64,000 bases of DNA from Tsukamurella sp. 1534 (GCF_000312385.1 NZ_HE997626.1:1-64000); one strand, 5' to 3'; numbered from the stretch's first letter, positions 30,378 to 42,664 are shown. The notes: a model not told the origin generated them from the letters alone. Made by a program: numbers and translations.

Positions 30378-31765
30378 CAGAGCACCTCCAGGCTCACCAG
30401 ATCGTCCACGGTCTCCCGGCGCAGGATCAATCGCGCCGTGCCGTCCTTGACCGCCACCACCGCGGGGCGCGGCTGCATGTTGTAGCGGCTGGACATCGAA
30501 TAGCAGTAGGCCCCGGTGGCGGCCACGGCGATGAGGTCGCCCTCCGCCAGGTCGTCGGGGGTCTGGGTGTCGCGCACCACGATGTCTCCGGTCTCGCAGT
30601 GCTTGCCGACGATCCGGGACAGCACGGGCGTTCCCTGCGGGTCCCGGTTCGCCACGGCGGCCGTGTATTCGGCGCCGTAGAGCGCGGTGCGGATGTTGTC
30701 GCTCATGCCGCCGTCCACGCTGACGTACCGGCGGGAGACGGGGTCGCCGTCCTCCTCGGGGTCGAGCGCGACGTCCTTGAGCGTCCCCACCTCGTAGAGG
30801 GTGATCCCGGGCGGGCCGGCGATTGCGCGCCCGGGTTCGACGGCGAGCCGCGGCGTGGGCAATCCCAGTGCGGCGGACTCGGTTTCGACGATGCCGCGCA
30901 GCTTCGCCGCGAGATCGCGCACGGGCGGCGGGTCGTCGTGCTCGGTGTAGTGGATGCCGAGGCCGCCGCCGAGGTCGATGGTGTCGAGCTGGCGAGTGCG
31001 CTCGGCGCCGTACCGGGTCACGATGTCGCGCAGCAGTTCCAGCACGCGGCGGGCGGCGATCTCGAACCCGTCGACGTCGAAGATCTGCGAGCCGATGTGG
31101 CTGTGCAGGCCCACCAGGCGGACGTGGTCGGCGCGGAACACCGCGTCGACGGCCTGCATCGCCGGCGACGCGCCGTCGTTCCCAGCGTGGGATTCGCGGC
31201 TCGCCGCGGTCGCCAGCGAGAACCCGAACTTCTGGTCCTCGTGGGCGGTGGAGATGAACTCGTGGGTGTGCGCCTCGACGCCGGGGGTGAGGCGGATCAG
31301 CACGTCCTGGACCACGCCCCGCTCCCCCGCGACCGCGTCGAGGCGCGCGATCTCCGAGAGCGAGTCGATCACGATGTGGCCGATGCCCGATTCCACCGCG
31401 TGATCCAGTTCGGCGACCGATTTGTTGTTGCCGTGCAAGGCGATCCGGTCCGCGGGGAAGTCCGCCTTGAGCGCCACCGCTAGCTCACCGCCGCTGCACA
31501 CGTCGAGGCTCAGCCCCTCGTCGCGCACCCAGCGCGCGATCTCCATGGAGAGGAACGCCTTCGACGCGTAGTGCACTGCGGCGTCGTCGCCGAACGCCTC
31601 GCGCATGAGGCGGCACCGGCCACGGAAGTCGTCCTCGTCGATCACGAGGAGCGGGGTTCCGAAGTCCCGCGCGAGGTCGGGTGCGGACACCCCGGCGATG
31701 GTGACGGCACCGTCGTTCCCGCGGCGTGCGTGCGCGGGCCACACGTCCCGTGCGAGTTCGGTCAC
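30377..31765 (-). CDS. lysA: Diaminopimelate decarboxylase
   Basis: 462-residue PLP enzyme making lysine from meso-diaminopimelate, the last step of lysine synthesis. The PLP lysine is Lys69 ([13 protein letters not shown]), the glycine-rich phosphate site is [10 protein letters not shown], and the active-site Cys lies in GKHCETGD. The GTG start at 31765 lies 7 bases after argS. Placed before hom-thrC-thrB, it links both branches of the aspartate family. Confidence 0.95.
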   Translation of the reverse strand: MTELARDVWPAHARRGNDGAVTIAGVSAPDLARDFGTPLLVIDEDDFRGRCRLMREAFGDDAAVHYASKAFLSMEIARWVRDEGLSLDVCSGGELAVALKADFPADRIALHGNNKSVAELDHAVESGIGHIVIDSLSEIARLDAVAGERGVVQDVLIRLTPGVEAHTHEFISTAHEDQKFGFSLATAASRESHAGNDGASPAMQAVDAVFRADHVRLVGLHSHIGSQIFDVDGFEIAARRVLELLRDIVTRYGAERTRQLDTIDLGGGLGIHYTEHDDPPPVRDLAAKLRGIVETESAALGLPTPRLAVEPGRAIAGPPGITLYEVGTLKDVALDPEEDGDPVSRRYVSVDGGMSDNIRTALYGAEYTAAVANRDPQGTPVLSRIVGKHCETGDIVVRDTQTPDDLAEGDLIAVAATGAYCYSMSSRYNMQPRPAVVAVKDGTARLILRRETVDDLVSLEVL

Positions 31766-31772
31766 TGGTCTC

Positions 31773-33425
31773 TCACATCCGGTCCGGGGCCGAAACGCCC
31801 ACGAGGGTCAATCCGTTCGCGATCACCTGGCGCGCGGCGGCGCACAGGGCCACGCGGGCGCGATGCAGGTCGGTGGGCTGTTCGTCGCCGAGCGGGAGCA
31901 CCCGGCACTCGCCGTAGAAGCGGTGGTACGCGCCGGCGAGTTCCTCGAGGTAGCGCGCCACGCGGTGCGGCTCGCGCAGGTTCGCTGCGCCGGCCACGAC
32001 GGCGGGGAACTCGCCGAGGGTACGCACCAGATCGCCCTCGCGGGGGTGGTCGAGGAGGCCGAGGTTCTCCGTCGACGGCTCGATGCCGAGTTCCTGCGCC
32101 GACCGCGCGATCGCCGACAGCCGGGCGTGCGCGTACTGCACGTAGTACACGGGGTTCTCGTTGCTCGCCTGGGCCAGCAGATCCAGGTCGAGGTCGATCG
32201 AGGTGTCCACGGAGCTACGCACCAGGGAGTAGCGCGCGGCGTCCACGCCCACGGCCTCGACGAGGTCGTCGAGGGTGATCACGGTGCCGGCGCGCTTGCT
32301 CATCCGCACGGGCTTGCCGTCCTTGACCAGGTTCACGAGCTGGCCGATGAGCACCTCGATGCGGTCCGGGTCGTAGCCCATCGCGGCGGCGGAGGCGCGC
32401 AGGCGCCCGATGTACCCGTGGTGGTCGGCGCCCAGCATGTAGATCGCGAGCGTGAAGCCGCGATCGAACTTGTGCTTGATGTAGGCGATATCGCCGGCGA
32501 TGTAGGCGGCGTCCCCGTCGGATTTGATGACGACGCGGTCCTTGTCGTCGCCGTAGTCGGTGGAGCGGAGCCACCAGGCGCCGTCCTTCTCGTACAGGTT
32601 GCCGCTGTCCTTGAGCTGCTGGACACTCCGCTCGACGAGGCCCGAGGTGAACATCTCGTCCTCGTGGGTGTACACGTCGAAGTCGCTGCCGAACTCGTGC
32701 AGCGTCCGCTTGATGTGATCGAACATGAGGGCCACGCCCGCGGAGCGGAAGGTCTCGATGCGCTGTTCGTCCGGCTGGTCGAGCACGCCCGGCGTGGATT
32801 CGACCACGGTGGCTGCGATCTCGCGGATGTAGTCGCCGGCGTAGCCGTCCTCCGGGGTCGGCTGATCGCGCGCCGCGGCGTCGAGCGACCGGGCGTACCG
32901 GTCGATCTGGGCGCCGTGATCGTTGAAGTAGTACTCGCGGGTGACCGTCGCCCCCTCGGCCTCCAGGACGCGGCCGAGGCTGTCCCCCACCGCCGCCCAG
33001 CGCGCACCGCCCAGGTGCACGGGACCGGTGGGGTTGGCGGAGACGAACTCGAGGTTGATGTTCTGGTCCGCGAGCTTCGTGCCCCGGCCGAACGCGGTTC
33101 CGGCGTCGAGGATCGACGCGATCAACTTGTTCTGTGCATCGGCGGCGAGGCGGATGTTGAGGAAGCCCGGGCCGGCCACGGTCGCCTCGTCGATGCCGTC
33201 GGCGTCGGACAGCGCCTCCGCGAGCCACGTGGCGAGGTCGCGCGGGTTCGCGCCGGCCTTCTTCGCGACCTGCATCGCGACGTTGGTCGCGTAATCGCCG
33301 TGCTCGGGATTGCGGGGACGCTCGACGGTGACACGTTCGGGCAGCACCGTGGCGTCGAGGCCGCGCTCGGTGAGCACGGTCGTCGCGGTGGCATGCAGCA
33401 GTTCCGAAAGGTCAGCGGGAGTCAC
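31773..33425 (-). CDS. argS: Arginyl-tRNA synthetase
   Basis: 550-residue class I synthetase. The HIGH-type motif is [19 protein letters not shown], the KMSKS-type loop is [16 protein letters not shown], and the C-terminal anticodon-binding DALR domain begins near [16 protein letters not shown]. It leads the argS-lysA-hom-thrC-thrB operon and is divergent from a tRNA-Arg gene 120 bases away. Confidence 0.96.
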   Translation of the reverse strand: MTPADLSELLHATATTVLTERGLDATVLPERVTVERPRNPEHGDYATNVAMQVAKKAGANPRDLATWLAEALSDADGIDEATVAGPGFLNIRLAADAQNKLIASILDAGTAFGRGTKLADQNINLEFVSANPTGPVHLGGARWAAVGDSLGRVLEAEGATVTREYYFNDHGAQIDRYARSLDAAARDQPTPEDGYAGDYIREIAATVVESTPGVLDQPDEQRIETFRSAGVALMFDHIKRTLHEFGSDFDVYTHEDEMFTSGLVERSVQQLKDSGNLYEKDGAWWLRSTDYGDDKDRVVIKSDGDAAYIAGDIAYIKHKFDRGFTLAIYMLGADHHGYIGRLRASAAAMGYDPDRIEVLIGQLVNLVKDGKPVRMSKRAGTVITLDDLVEAVGVDAARYSLVRSSVDTSIDLDLDLLAQASNENPVYYVQYAHARLSAIARSAQELGIEPSTENLGLLDHPREGDLVRTLGEFPAVVAGAANLREPHRVARYLEELAGAYHRFYGECRVLPLGDEQPTDLHRARVALCAAARQVIANGLTLVGVSAPDRM

Positions 33426-33545
33426 CGGTCCATCTTAGGGTGCGCACGGTCTGCGCCAGCAGGCAGGACGGGCCCCGGCTCCGCGGGCGTGACGACGCCG
33501 GTTTCGTGCACGGCCCGACGATGCGCTAACCTGGCTAAGCCCTGC

Positions 33546-33618
33546 GCCCCCGTAGCTCAGGGGATAGAGCGTCTGCCTCCGGAGCAGAAGGCCGCAGGTT
33601 CGAATCCTGCCGGGGGCA
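33546..33618 (+). tRNA. tRNA-Arg (anticodon CCG)
   Basis: 73 bases fold as a full cloverleaf: acceptor GCCCCCG/CGGGGGC, D stem GCTC/GAGC, anticodon stem TCTGC/GCAGA with loop CTCCGGA (anticodon CCG), T arm GCAGG-TTCGAAT-CCTGC, discriminator A. The following bases are CCG, so the terminal CCA is not fully encoded. It is next to a broken integrase gene, which suggests past use as an attachment site. Confidence 0.97.
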
Positions 33619-33673
33619 CCGCTGGTCAGCCGGTTTCCCGCCCGATGGCCTCCGCAGCAAGTCGCACGAAACG

Positions 33674-34191
33674 GTGCCTCGCCCCGATTCGTGCCCTACT
33701 CGACTGCAGTCCGGTTCAGGAGATCTTCTCGCCACGCCCATCCGCGTGTTGTACGGCACGCTGCCGCGCCGCTTCGTCGACGCCGAGCTGACCGACCCGA
33801 CCGGCACCGCCGTACAGCTCGGGGCGTCCCCGCCGGCCGCCGTCGACCTGCCGCTGATCCTCCGGCGCGGGTATGGGCGCTGTCGGAGGCCCGCCGCGCC
33901 ACGCCCCCTCGTCCTGCGCGCCTGCGCCGAGGACGACCTCGCAGCGGCCCTCGCAGCGGCCGACGACCGCGTGGGCCTGATGATCGAGCTCGCCACGTTC
34001 GGCGGCACCGGTTCGCCTCCGTCGCCTACCGCGCGGAGCGCGGGCTGCGATCGGTGCAGGAACTGTTGCAGCACAGATCGATCGACGCGACCGACCAGTA
34101 CACCGCCGCCTCTGATACCGCCCGGCGACGCGCCGCCTTCGCGACACACCGTCGGCTGCTGACCGCCTGCCCTCGAACGCCCGCGCCGCCC
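33674..34191 (+). pseudogene. Broken tyrosine recombinase (integrase) next to tRNA-Arg
   Basis: Two reading frames carry consecutive pieces of a Xer/phage-type integrase. The first contains LAAALAAADDRVGLMIELAT, resembling the start of the catalytic domain. It breaks near 34000-34006 and the second frame continues RHRFASVAYRAERGLRSVQ then ELLQHRSIDATDQYTAASD, the C-terminal box with the R-H region, the LGH-like LQH and the nucleophile Tyr. About 100 residues, with the first catalytic Arg, are missing between the two. The gene cannot be active. Confidence 0.65.
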
Positions 34192-34367
34192 CGTGACCAT
34201 GTCAACCGAGAGCGCCCCCCCGCTGTGACGCCTTGCAGCGGCTCCGGTTGAGATCTCACGACATGGATGTGACGTGGCGATTGCGCTGCCGGGACGTGCG
34301 CTTCGTAGTTTCGGTTTCACCGGTGCAAAACGGATTGCCGGAACATTCTGTGATGAAGGAGATTGGT

Positions 34368-34673
34368 ATGTCGAAGCTCCCTAGGTCGTCTCGTCAGCTG
34401 TTCGCTGGTTTCGCTGTCGCTGGTGCGATTTTGGCCCCGATGGCCGCAGTCGCTCAGGCAGCGCCGAGCCCGGCGCCGGCGCCTGAGTTCAGCGCTGAAT
34501 ACGACGCGTGGTCGAAGAGCATGGTCAAGTGCTTCAACGACAATGGGATCACCACACCCACTTATAACAAGGTCGACGGTTGGGGTGCTTATGACCGCAC
34601 ACCGGACGTTCAGAAGGTTTCGGAGAAGTGCCAGTCGATCCTCGGCGCGCCGCCGAAGCCGTTCGGCAAGTAG
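34368..34673 (+). CDS. Small secreted protein with two cysteines, function unknown
   Basis: 101 residues. A Sec signal peptide (MSKLPRSSRQLFAGFAVAG, hydrophobic to about residue 28) ends near AQA-AP. The mature part of about 67 residues starts with a Pro/Ala stretch and has two Cys (MVKCFNDNG and SEKCQSIL) that could form one disulfide. I chose the ATG at 34368 because GGAG lies 6 bases upstream; an ATG five codons earlier is possible. Base composition is visibly lower in GC than its neighbours and it lies in the mobile-element scar, so it may be acquired. I do not recognise the family. Confidence 0.6.
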   Translation: MSKLPRSSRQLFAGFAVAGAILAPMAAVAQAAPSPAPAPEFSAEYDAWSKSMVKCFNDNGITTPTYNKVDGWGAYDRTPDVQKVSEKCQSILGAPPKPFGK

Positions 34674-34769
34674 GGGCTTTCCCGTCGTTCCGGCACCCGC
34701 TTCCTCCGCTTGTCAGGTGACTGCTGCCGCTTCGGTGTGGGCGAGCGGTAGGAACGGGTGCCGGTTTCG

Positions 34770-34859
34770 GCATTGGACCGCCGGGCGGCCGAGTTCCAAG
34801 TATCCCAGCGCATCAGTTATCAGGAGATCGACGCGGCCGTAGCGGTTGATGGGCTTGCG
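34770..34859 (-). pseudogene. Fragment of IS21-family istB
   Basis: About 30 codons on the minus strand read NRYGRVDLLITDALGYLEL, matching the Walker B region of IstB ATPases (typically RYGRVDLL-(I/C)-DELGYL-(P/E)-L). The flanks do not continue the family, no inverted repeats or istA are visible, and the Glu after the Walker B Asp is Ala. It is a remnant of an insertion sequence. Confidence 0.5.
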
Positions 34860-34861
34860 AG

Positions 34862-35359
34862 CTACTCGTCGTCGGGGGCTTCGATGTCGGGGCTGGCGTC
34901 GAAGTCGAAGTCCGCAATCGCACGATACAACTCCGCGATCAGCGCGGCGGCGAACAGGACGACCTCGACGATCGTGAACAGGCCGTAGTACGAACCGAAG
35001 GGCTCTGTGACCTCGCGGATCCAGACGTCCGGTGCGAATACCGCGGCGTGCAGGAACATCACACCGACGCACCCGACGAGAGCGATCCGCGCGGCGGCGC
35101 TCAACGCCTCCGCGCGACCGATCGCCAGCAGGCCGACGACCAGCACGGCCGCCGTGGCCACGACGAACTTGATCGCCTGGCCGTTCAGGTCCTCCGGCAC
35201 CGTCACTGCGGTCGTCTTCGCCGCCGCGAAAACATCGGAGAGTCGAGTCCGGACCTGCCAGAGCAGTACGAACGCCGCAGCCGGAGCCACCAGCGCGGCG
35301 GCCACGCTCACCGGCGCACCCCACGCTGTCACCTCATTCAATCTTGCTTTCGCAATCAC
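34862..35359 (-). CDS. Four-helix membrane protein, function unknown
   Basis: 165 residues with four predicted membrane segments (about residues 16-35, 66-84, 90-108, 122-144) and an acidic C-terminal tail (DFDFDASPDIEAPDDE). It starts at a GTG (35359). No motif that I recognise. It sits between the istB fragment and the orphan ABC ATPase gene, 40 bases after the latter on the same strand, and could be co-transcribed with it. Confidence 0.55.
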   Translation of the reverse strand: MIAKARLNEVTAWGAPVSVAAALVAPAAAFVLLWQVRTRLSDVFAAAKTTAVTVPEDLNGQAIKFVVATAAVLVVGLLAIGRAEALSAAARIALVGCVGVMFLHAAVFAPDVWIREVTEPFGSYYGLFTIVEVVLFAAALIAELYRAIADFDFDASPDIEAPDDE

Positions 35360-35399
35360 GAAATGGACGTTACCGCAGATTCGCCGTGGCGGACCGGTA

Positions 35400-36134
35400 C
35401 TAGGTTCCGAACGGGCGGAAGATGGCCGCGACGGACGGCACCGTCGACCTCCGCACCTCGTGCGGGGCGCCGTCGGCGAGAACCCGCCCCTCCTCCATCA
35501 CCACGTACCGGTCGGCGACGCCGAGCGGCTCGATGATCGGGAGGTCGTGGGAGATCACCATCACCGTGACACCCGCGTCGGCCTGATCGCGCAGGGTGTG
35601 CCAGACCCGCTGCGCGTGGAAGGCGTCGAGCGACGCGGTCGGCTCGTCGACCATCAACGTCGCAGCGCCGGAGAGCATCGCGTCCGCGAGCGCCGCCCGC
35701 TGGATCTCCCCTCCGGAGTGCTGCGCCGGTAGTTGCGGCGCGCAGTGCGCCGGATACCCCACGGCCGCGCAGGCGTCCTCCACGACGAGGCCGCTGCGAT
35801 CCGCGGACCGCCGGAACGCGTCCCGGACCGGGCTCGCCGCGTCGAAGGCGTCGACGCCCGCCTGCGGCACGTACCCCGCGACGGCCGCTGCATTCGGGCG
35901 CCCCGGAGATTGGACCCGCGCCCCGTCGACCCGGACGCCGCCTCGCACGACCTCCGCCGACGCGGGCAGTGCACCCGCGACCGCCCTCGCGAGCATCGAT
36001 TTGCCGGACCCGGATCCGCCCATCAGCACCGTGAGCGAACCGGCTCCGATCGCGAGGTCCACGCCACGCAGGACGTCGTCCGACCAGCGGCCGGTGTCCA
36101 CGTGCACGGCGAAGCCCTCGATCTCCACACCCAT
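35400..36134 (-). CDS. ABC transporter ATP-binding protein without a cognate permease
   Basis: 244-residue ABC ATPase. Walker A is GGSGSGKS, the signature is HSGGE in place of LSGGQ, Walker B is TLMVDEPTASLD, and the switch His is in VMVISHDLP. The closest remembered types are peptide/nickel or phosphonate-lyase ATPases (DppD/NikD/PhnK). I start at the ATG at 36134; the frame is open upstream but would cross the divergent FUSC gene. No ABC permease or binding protein lies nearby, only a four-helix membrane protein downstream and an FUSC transporter upstream. Confidence 0.75.
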   Translation of the reverse strand: MGVEIEGFAVHVDTGRWSDDVLRGVDLAIGAGSLTVLMGGSGSGKSMLARAVAGALPASAEVVRGGVRVDGARVQSPGRPNAAAVAGYVPQAGVDAFDAASPVRDAFRRSADRSGLVVEDACAAVGYPAHCAPQLPAQHSGGEIQRAALADAMLSGAATLMVDEPTASLDAFHAQRVWHTLRDQADAGVTVMVISHDLPIIEPLGVADRYVVMEEGRVLADGAPHEVRRSTVPSVAAIFRPFGT

Positions 36135-36180
36135 GCGCACCCCACACCATCGGATTCTTCGTTCCGCGTCCAATGATGCA

Positions 36181-37833
36181 ATGGAGCGCGTGACAGGCAC
36201 GCCGGAACCGGATCCGCTTCCCCAGGTCGCCCGCATGCGCTCGATCGTCTTCGCGCGCCCGATGTCGGGCCCGTGGCGGTGGGGCGCGGGACTCCGCGCG
36301 GCGGCCGCCGTCGCGATCCCGGGTACGGCGATGGTCGCGGCCGGGCACGCCGCCGCCGCGCTGTTCACCACGTTCGGGGCGTTCGCGGTGCTCTACGGTG
36401 AGGGCCGCGCGTACCGCGTCCGGGCACAGGTGGTCGCGACCGCGGGCGTGGCGCTGGTTCTCGGCGTCGCGATCGGCACTGCGCTGGGTGAGACGGTGCC
36501 GCACGCGAGCACGCCGATCAGGATCGCCTCGGTCCTCATGGTGGCGGTGCCCGGCGTCGTCGCCGTGTACGTCATCGACGCCCTCCGGCTCGGGCCGCCG
36601 GGCGCGCTGTTCTTCGCCATCGTGGGATCGGGCGCGCTCGTCGCCACGGAATCCGGCGCCGACCCGCGCTCGATGATCGCGGCTGCGGCGTTGGGCGTGC
36701 TCTCGTCGATCCTGGTGTCGATGGCCGGGGCGCTCACCGATTCGTCGGGCCCGCAGCGCGCCGCCACCGGTCGTGCGGTGGGCGCCGTGGACGCGTATCT
36801 GGCGCCCGAGAGTCCGCGGAACGCCGCGCAGCGCAACGCCGCCGGGTCGGCGCTCATCGCCGCGTGGACCGCGATGGACGACGCCCGCGCCGGTACGCGG
36901 CCGGCCGACGCGCAGCTGATCGCGCGTCTGCGTGAAGCGACCCACCGCGTCACGGCGGCCGACGACGATTCCGCTCCCGCGGAGTTCGATCCCACGCGCG
37001 AGGTCACGACGTCGTCGATGCAGCCGACGGTCCGCCACCGGCTCGGCCGGTCGCTGACGCTGTCCTCACACGCCACGATCACCGCGCTGCGCGTGGGCGT
37101 CGCCTGCCTCGTCGCCGGACTCGCCAGCCTGGCCATCGGCCTCGACCGTCCGCACTGGGCGGCGATCAGCTCCCTCGTGGTGCTGCAGGCCGGCGTCGAC
37201 CGGGTCCACGGCACGGCGCGGGGGTTGCAGCGGTTCCTCGGGACCGCGATCGGCCTGGTCCTGTACGCCGCGATCTATGCGGTGGCGCCCGGCGGGTACG
37301 CGCTCATCGCGATCGTCGCGGTCCTGCAGTTCTCCATCGAGATCCTGGTGACGCGCAACTACGCGGCCGCCGTCGTGGTCATCACCCCCGTCGCCCTCCT
37401 CGCGAGCGGTGCCGGCGTCACCGACGGTGATGCGCTGCCCGTGATCCGGGACCGGTTGGTGGAGACGGTGATCGGCGTGATCGTCGCGTTCCTCGCGATG
37501 TACTTCGTGGCGCCCCGCGCGCACCGTCGGACGTTCGCCTGGACGGCGGCCCGGGTGCGGACCGTGGGCGCGCAGCTGGTGGCCCTGGCGTCGAGTGCCG
37601 ACACCGCGGCCGCACGCGAGGCGGCGCGGTGCCTGCACTTCGAGCTCGAGGGGTGTACGCGCTCGGGCATCGACTCGGCGCACAACGAGCCGGGGTGGAC
37701 CACCGCGCGCTGGCCCGCGCAGGCAGGGCTGGTGCACGCCGGTTACGACCTGTTGGCCGCGTACTGGCGCACGCCGGGCGGCGACACGCTCCCCGACGCC
37801 CGCTCCTGGCGCTCCCGGTTCCCGTCGCCCTGA
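36181..37833 (+). CDS. FUSC-family (fusaric acid resistance-like) membrane protein
   Basis: 550 residues with two blocks of membrane helices (about residues 25-185 and 300-445) separated by a soluble region and followed by a soluble tail, the FUSC/aromatic acid exporter layout. The second block includes RPHWAAISSLVVLQ, which fits the FUSC_2 domain. It is divergent from the ABC ATPase with 46 bases between, so both could share control. The ATG at 36181 has no good ribosome site; the ATG at 36235 is an alternative. Substrate unknown. Confidence 0.75.
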   Translation: MERVTGTPEPDPLPQVARMRSIVFARPMSGPWRWGAGLRAAAAVAIPGTAMVAAGHAAAALFTTFGAFAVLYGEGRAYRVRAQVVATAGVALVLGVAIGTALGETVPHASTPIRIASVLMVAVPGVVAVYVIDALRLGPPGALFFAIVGSGALVATESGADPRSMIAAAALGVLSSILVSMAGALTDSSGPQRAATGRAVGAVDAYLAPESPRNAAQRNAAGSALIAAWTAMDDARAGTRPADAQLIARLREATHRVTAADDDSAPAEFDPTREVTTSSMQPTVRHRLGRSLTLSSHATITALRVGVACLVAGLASLAIGLDRPHWAAISSLVVLQAGVDRVHGTARGLQRFLGTAIGLVLYAAIYAVAPGGYALIAIVAVLQFSIEILVTRNYAAAVVVITPVALLASGAGVTDGDALPVIRDRLVETVIGVIVAFLAMYFVAPRAHRRTFAWTAARVRTVGAQLVALASSADTAAAREAARCLHFELEGCTRSGIDSAHNEPGWTTARWPAQAGLVHAGYDLLAAYWRTPGGDTLPDARSWRSRFPSP

Positions 37834-37856
37834 GCACCGGCCTCCGAGTTTCGCCG

Positions 37857-38336
37857 TCAGCCCAGAGCCGCGGCGAGCTCCTTCGCCACGAATTTCGCCC
37901 GTAGCGGGCTGGTGACGAACTGGTTGTCCCCGCACGGGAAGGTCCAGCGGGCGTAATCCACCTCGCGGTTGATCCATCCGGCGCGCTCGCGCTCGACGAT
38001 CCCCGCCAGCACCAACGGCGAGGTTCCCGTGAGCACGACGCCGGGTCGGCGCTGCAGCTGCACTTCGCCACCCACGCGCACGATGTCGAGATCACCCAGC
38101 TCCACGTACTCGCGGCCGGCGGCGCAGCGAGCCTCGGCGAGCAGGCCCTCCAACTGCTCCACCGGTCCGTCGATCGTCAGCTCGTCGAGCACGATCCGAT
38201 CGTCCTCCGGGTGCAGGTCCGCGGCGTCGATGGGCGTCACCAACACCACCTCGTCCTCGGTGGCGAAGGCGATCGCCAACGGGGACGCCAGAGTCTCCCG
38301 CACCAATCGCACCTCGACCTCGTGCACGTCGACCAC
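37857..38336 (-). CDS. Hypothetical protein
   Basis: 159 residues, soluble, mixed alpha/beta by eye, starting ATG-GTC at 38336 with GGAGAG just upstream on the minus strand. Contains a run of short hydrophobic strands (DEVVLVTPIDAADL, RIVLDELTIDG, VVLTGTSPLVLAG) and a C-terminal FVTSPLRAKFVAKELAAALG. No recognised domain. It converges with the FUSC gene (23 bases apart), and its stop lies 1.5 kb from any same-strand partner other than the P-ATPase upstream. Confidence 0.6.
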   Translation of the reverse strand: MVDVHEVEVRLVRETLASPLAIAFATEDEVVLVTPIDAADLHPEDDRIVLDELTIDGPVEQLEGLLAEARCAAGREYVELGDLDIVRVGGEVQLQRRPGVVLTGTSPLVLAGIVERERAGWINREVDYARWTFPCGDNQFVTSPLRAKFVAKELAAALG

Positions 38337-38443
38337 GTCGCTCTCCTCTCCGCACCGTCAACAGCCCTGGAGAAGGCCTGCCTCCACCATGCCACTGTGC
38401 GGTCGTGAACTCGTGACGCGGAGGAGGCCGCCGCCGCGGGGCG

Positions 38444-40903
<2,460 letters not shown>

Positions 40904-40982
40904 GGAGGCGAGTGTAGTAACGCGAAAGACGGACCGCCCTGAGCGCACCGTCACATCGCGCGCCGGTTGCTACCTTCGACCC

Positions 40983-42131
40983 GTGACCGCGACCGCGGGC
41001 CGACGCGCCCTGCATCCCCTCTACGCCGCGGGATTCGTCACCGCGTTCGGCGCGCACAGCATCGCGGCGAGTCTGGGCGGGCTCACGGGCTCCGTCGGAT
41101 CGCAGTTGCTGGCGCTCGGCCTGCTGCTCGCCCTGTACGACGGTGCCGAAGTCCTCCTCAAGCCCGTGTTCGGTTCCCTCGCGGACCGCATCGGTCCCCG
41201 GAAGGTGTTGCTGGGCGGCCTGATCGGGTTCGCGATCGCGTCCGCAGCCTTCGTCCTCGCCGGCGAACCCGGGTGGATCGGCGTGGCGCGGTTCGCGCAG
41301 GGCGCGGCGGCGGCCGCGTTCTCCCCCGCGGCGAGCGCGATGGTGTCGCGCCTGACCCCGGAGACCGGGCAGGGCCGGGCCTTCGGCAGCTACGGCGCCT
41401 GGAAGGGGCTGGGGTACACGGTGGGGCCGCTGATCGGCGGCGTCCTGATCTGGGTGGGCGGTTACGACCTGTTGTTCGCGGCGCTCGCCGCGGTCGCAGC
41501 CGTCACGGCGGGCTGGGCCGCGGTGTCCGTGCCGGCGCTGGAGCCGCTGCCCCGGACACGGCAGACCGTCGTCGACCTGGCCCGCCGCCTCGGCTCCCGC
41601 TCCTTCCTCCTCCCCACGGCCGCGCTCGCCGGCTCCACGGGCGTACTCGCCGTCGGTGTCGGGTTCCTGCCGGTCGCCGGTGCGGAGCACGGGATGGGCC
41701 CGGTGTTCACCGGCGCGGTCGTCTCCGTCCTCGCGCTCACGGCGGCGATGGTCCAGCCCCGGGCCGGGCGGGCCCGGGACGCGGGCAGGTTGTCCGACGG
41801 TGCCGGGATCGCCGCCGGGCTGACGGTCGCTGCGGTCGGCCTCGCGGCGGTGGCCGTCCCCGGTCCGACGGGGATCGTCGTCGCGGCCGTGCTGATCGGC
41901 GTCGGTGTGGGCCTCGTGACGCCCCTCGGGTTCGCGCACCTGGCGCAGACCTCGCCGAAGGAGCGGCTCGGGCAGACGATGGGCTCCGCCGAGGTGGGAC
42001 GCGAACTGGGCGACGCGGGCGGCCCGCTGCTGGTGGGCGGCGTGGCCGCGGCCGCCGGCCTGACGATGGGCATGGGAGGACTCGCCGTCGTTCTGGTGGT
42101 GATCGGGCTGCTCGCGCTGCGGTTGCACTGA
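40983..42131 (+). CDS. MFS transporter
   Basis: 382-residue major facilitator permease with about 12 membrane segments. The loop 2-3 motif is GSLADRIGPRKVLLGG and the equivalent second-half motif is weak. FGSYGAWKGLGYTVGPLIGG resembles drug-efflux motif C. The start is the GTG at 40983 (VTATAGRRALHPLYAAG). Substrate cannot be told. Followed after 19 bases by an SRPBCC protein on the same strand. Confidence 0.85.
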   Translation: MTATAGRRALHPLYAAGFVTAFGAHSIAASLGGLTGSVGSQLLALGLLLALYDGAEVLLKPVFGSLADRIGPRKVLLGGLIGFAIASAAFVLAGEPGWIGVARFAQGAAAAAFSPAASAMVSRLTPETGQGRAFGSYGAWKGLGYTVGPLIGGVLIWVGGYDLLFAALAAVAAVTAGWAAVSVPALEPLPRTRQTVVDLARRLGSRSFLLPTAALAGSTGVLAVGVGFLPVAGAEHGMGPVFTGAVVSVLALTAAMVQPRAGRARDAGRLSDGAGIAAGLTVAAVGLAAVAVPGPTGIVVAAVLIGVGVGLVTPLGFAHLAQTSPKERLGQTMGSAEVGRELGDAGGPLLVGGVAAAAGLTMGMGGLAVVLVVIGLLALRLH

Positions 42132-42150
42132 ATCCGGTTAATCTCAGCGC

Positions 42151-42612
42151 ATGGGAGCATTCACCGTCGTACGGTCCACCGTCATCACGGCGCCGGCGGC
42201 GACCGTGTTCGGCCTGATCAACAACTTTCACGAGTGGCGGCACTGGTCTCCGTGGGAGGGCTTGGACCCCGCGTTGGAGCGGGAGTACAGCGGACCGTCG
42301 GACGGGCCGGGCGCGACGTACCGGTGGCGCGGCAACCGCAAGGCCGGGGCCGGCCGGATGACGATCGCCGCCGCGGCGCCCGATTCGTCGGTGGACGTCG
42401 ACCTCGAGTTCCTCAAGCCGATGGCTGCGACGAATCACGTGCGGTTCGACATCGAGCCTCAGGGCGCGTCGGTTCTGGTCACGTGGACCATGACCGGGGA
42501 GACGACGGGGTTCTTCGCGCTGGTGGGGAAGGTGATCCCGATGGACCGGTTCGTGGGCAAGGACTTCGAGAAGGGGCTTGCGGCCCTCAAGGCGCGCGCG
42601 GAGAACGGCTGA
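42151..42612 (+). CDS. SRPBCC-family (polyketide cyclase/START-like) protein
   Basis: 153 residues of the helix-grip fold: TVVRSTVITAPAATVFGLIN with the W-rich FHEWRHWSPWEGLDP, strands through the middle, and a long C-terminal helix (FVGKDFEKGLAALKARAENG). These proteins bind hydrophobic small molecules or act as cyclases; no specific role is supported. It may be co-transcribed with the MFS gene. Confidence 0.8.
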   Translation: MGAFTVVRSTVITAPAATVFGLINNFHEWRHWSPWEGLDPALEREYSGPSDGPGATYRWRGNRKAGAGRMTIAAAAPDSSVDVDLEFLKPMAATNHVRFDIEPQGASVLVTWTMTGETTGFFALVGKVIPMDRFVGKDFEKGLAALKARAENG

Positions 42613-42664
42613 TCGGGAACCGATCGGCTCGCTCGTGCGTCCAATGGGAAAGAGCGGAGGACAC

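Noticed and set aside
34758-34988. Plus-strand frame beginning at 34758
   Set aside because: It covers the istB fragment and the membrane protein gene on the other strand and shows no recognisable protein character.
36135-36371. Upstream extension of the ABC ATPase frame
   Set aside because: It runs into the FUSC gene on the other strand and has no ABC-domain likeness before MGVEIEGF.
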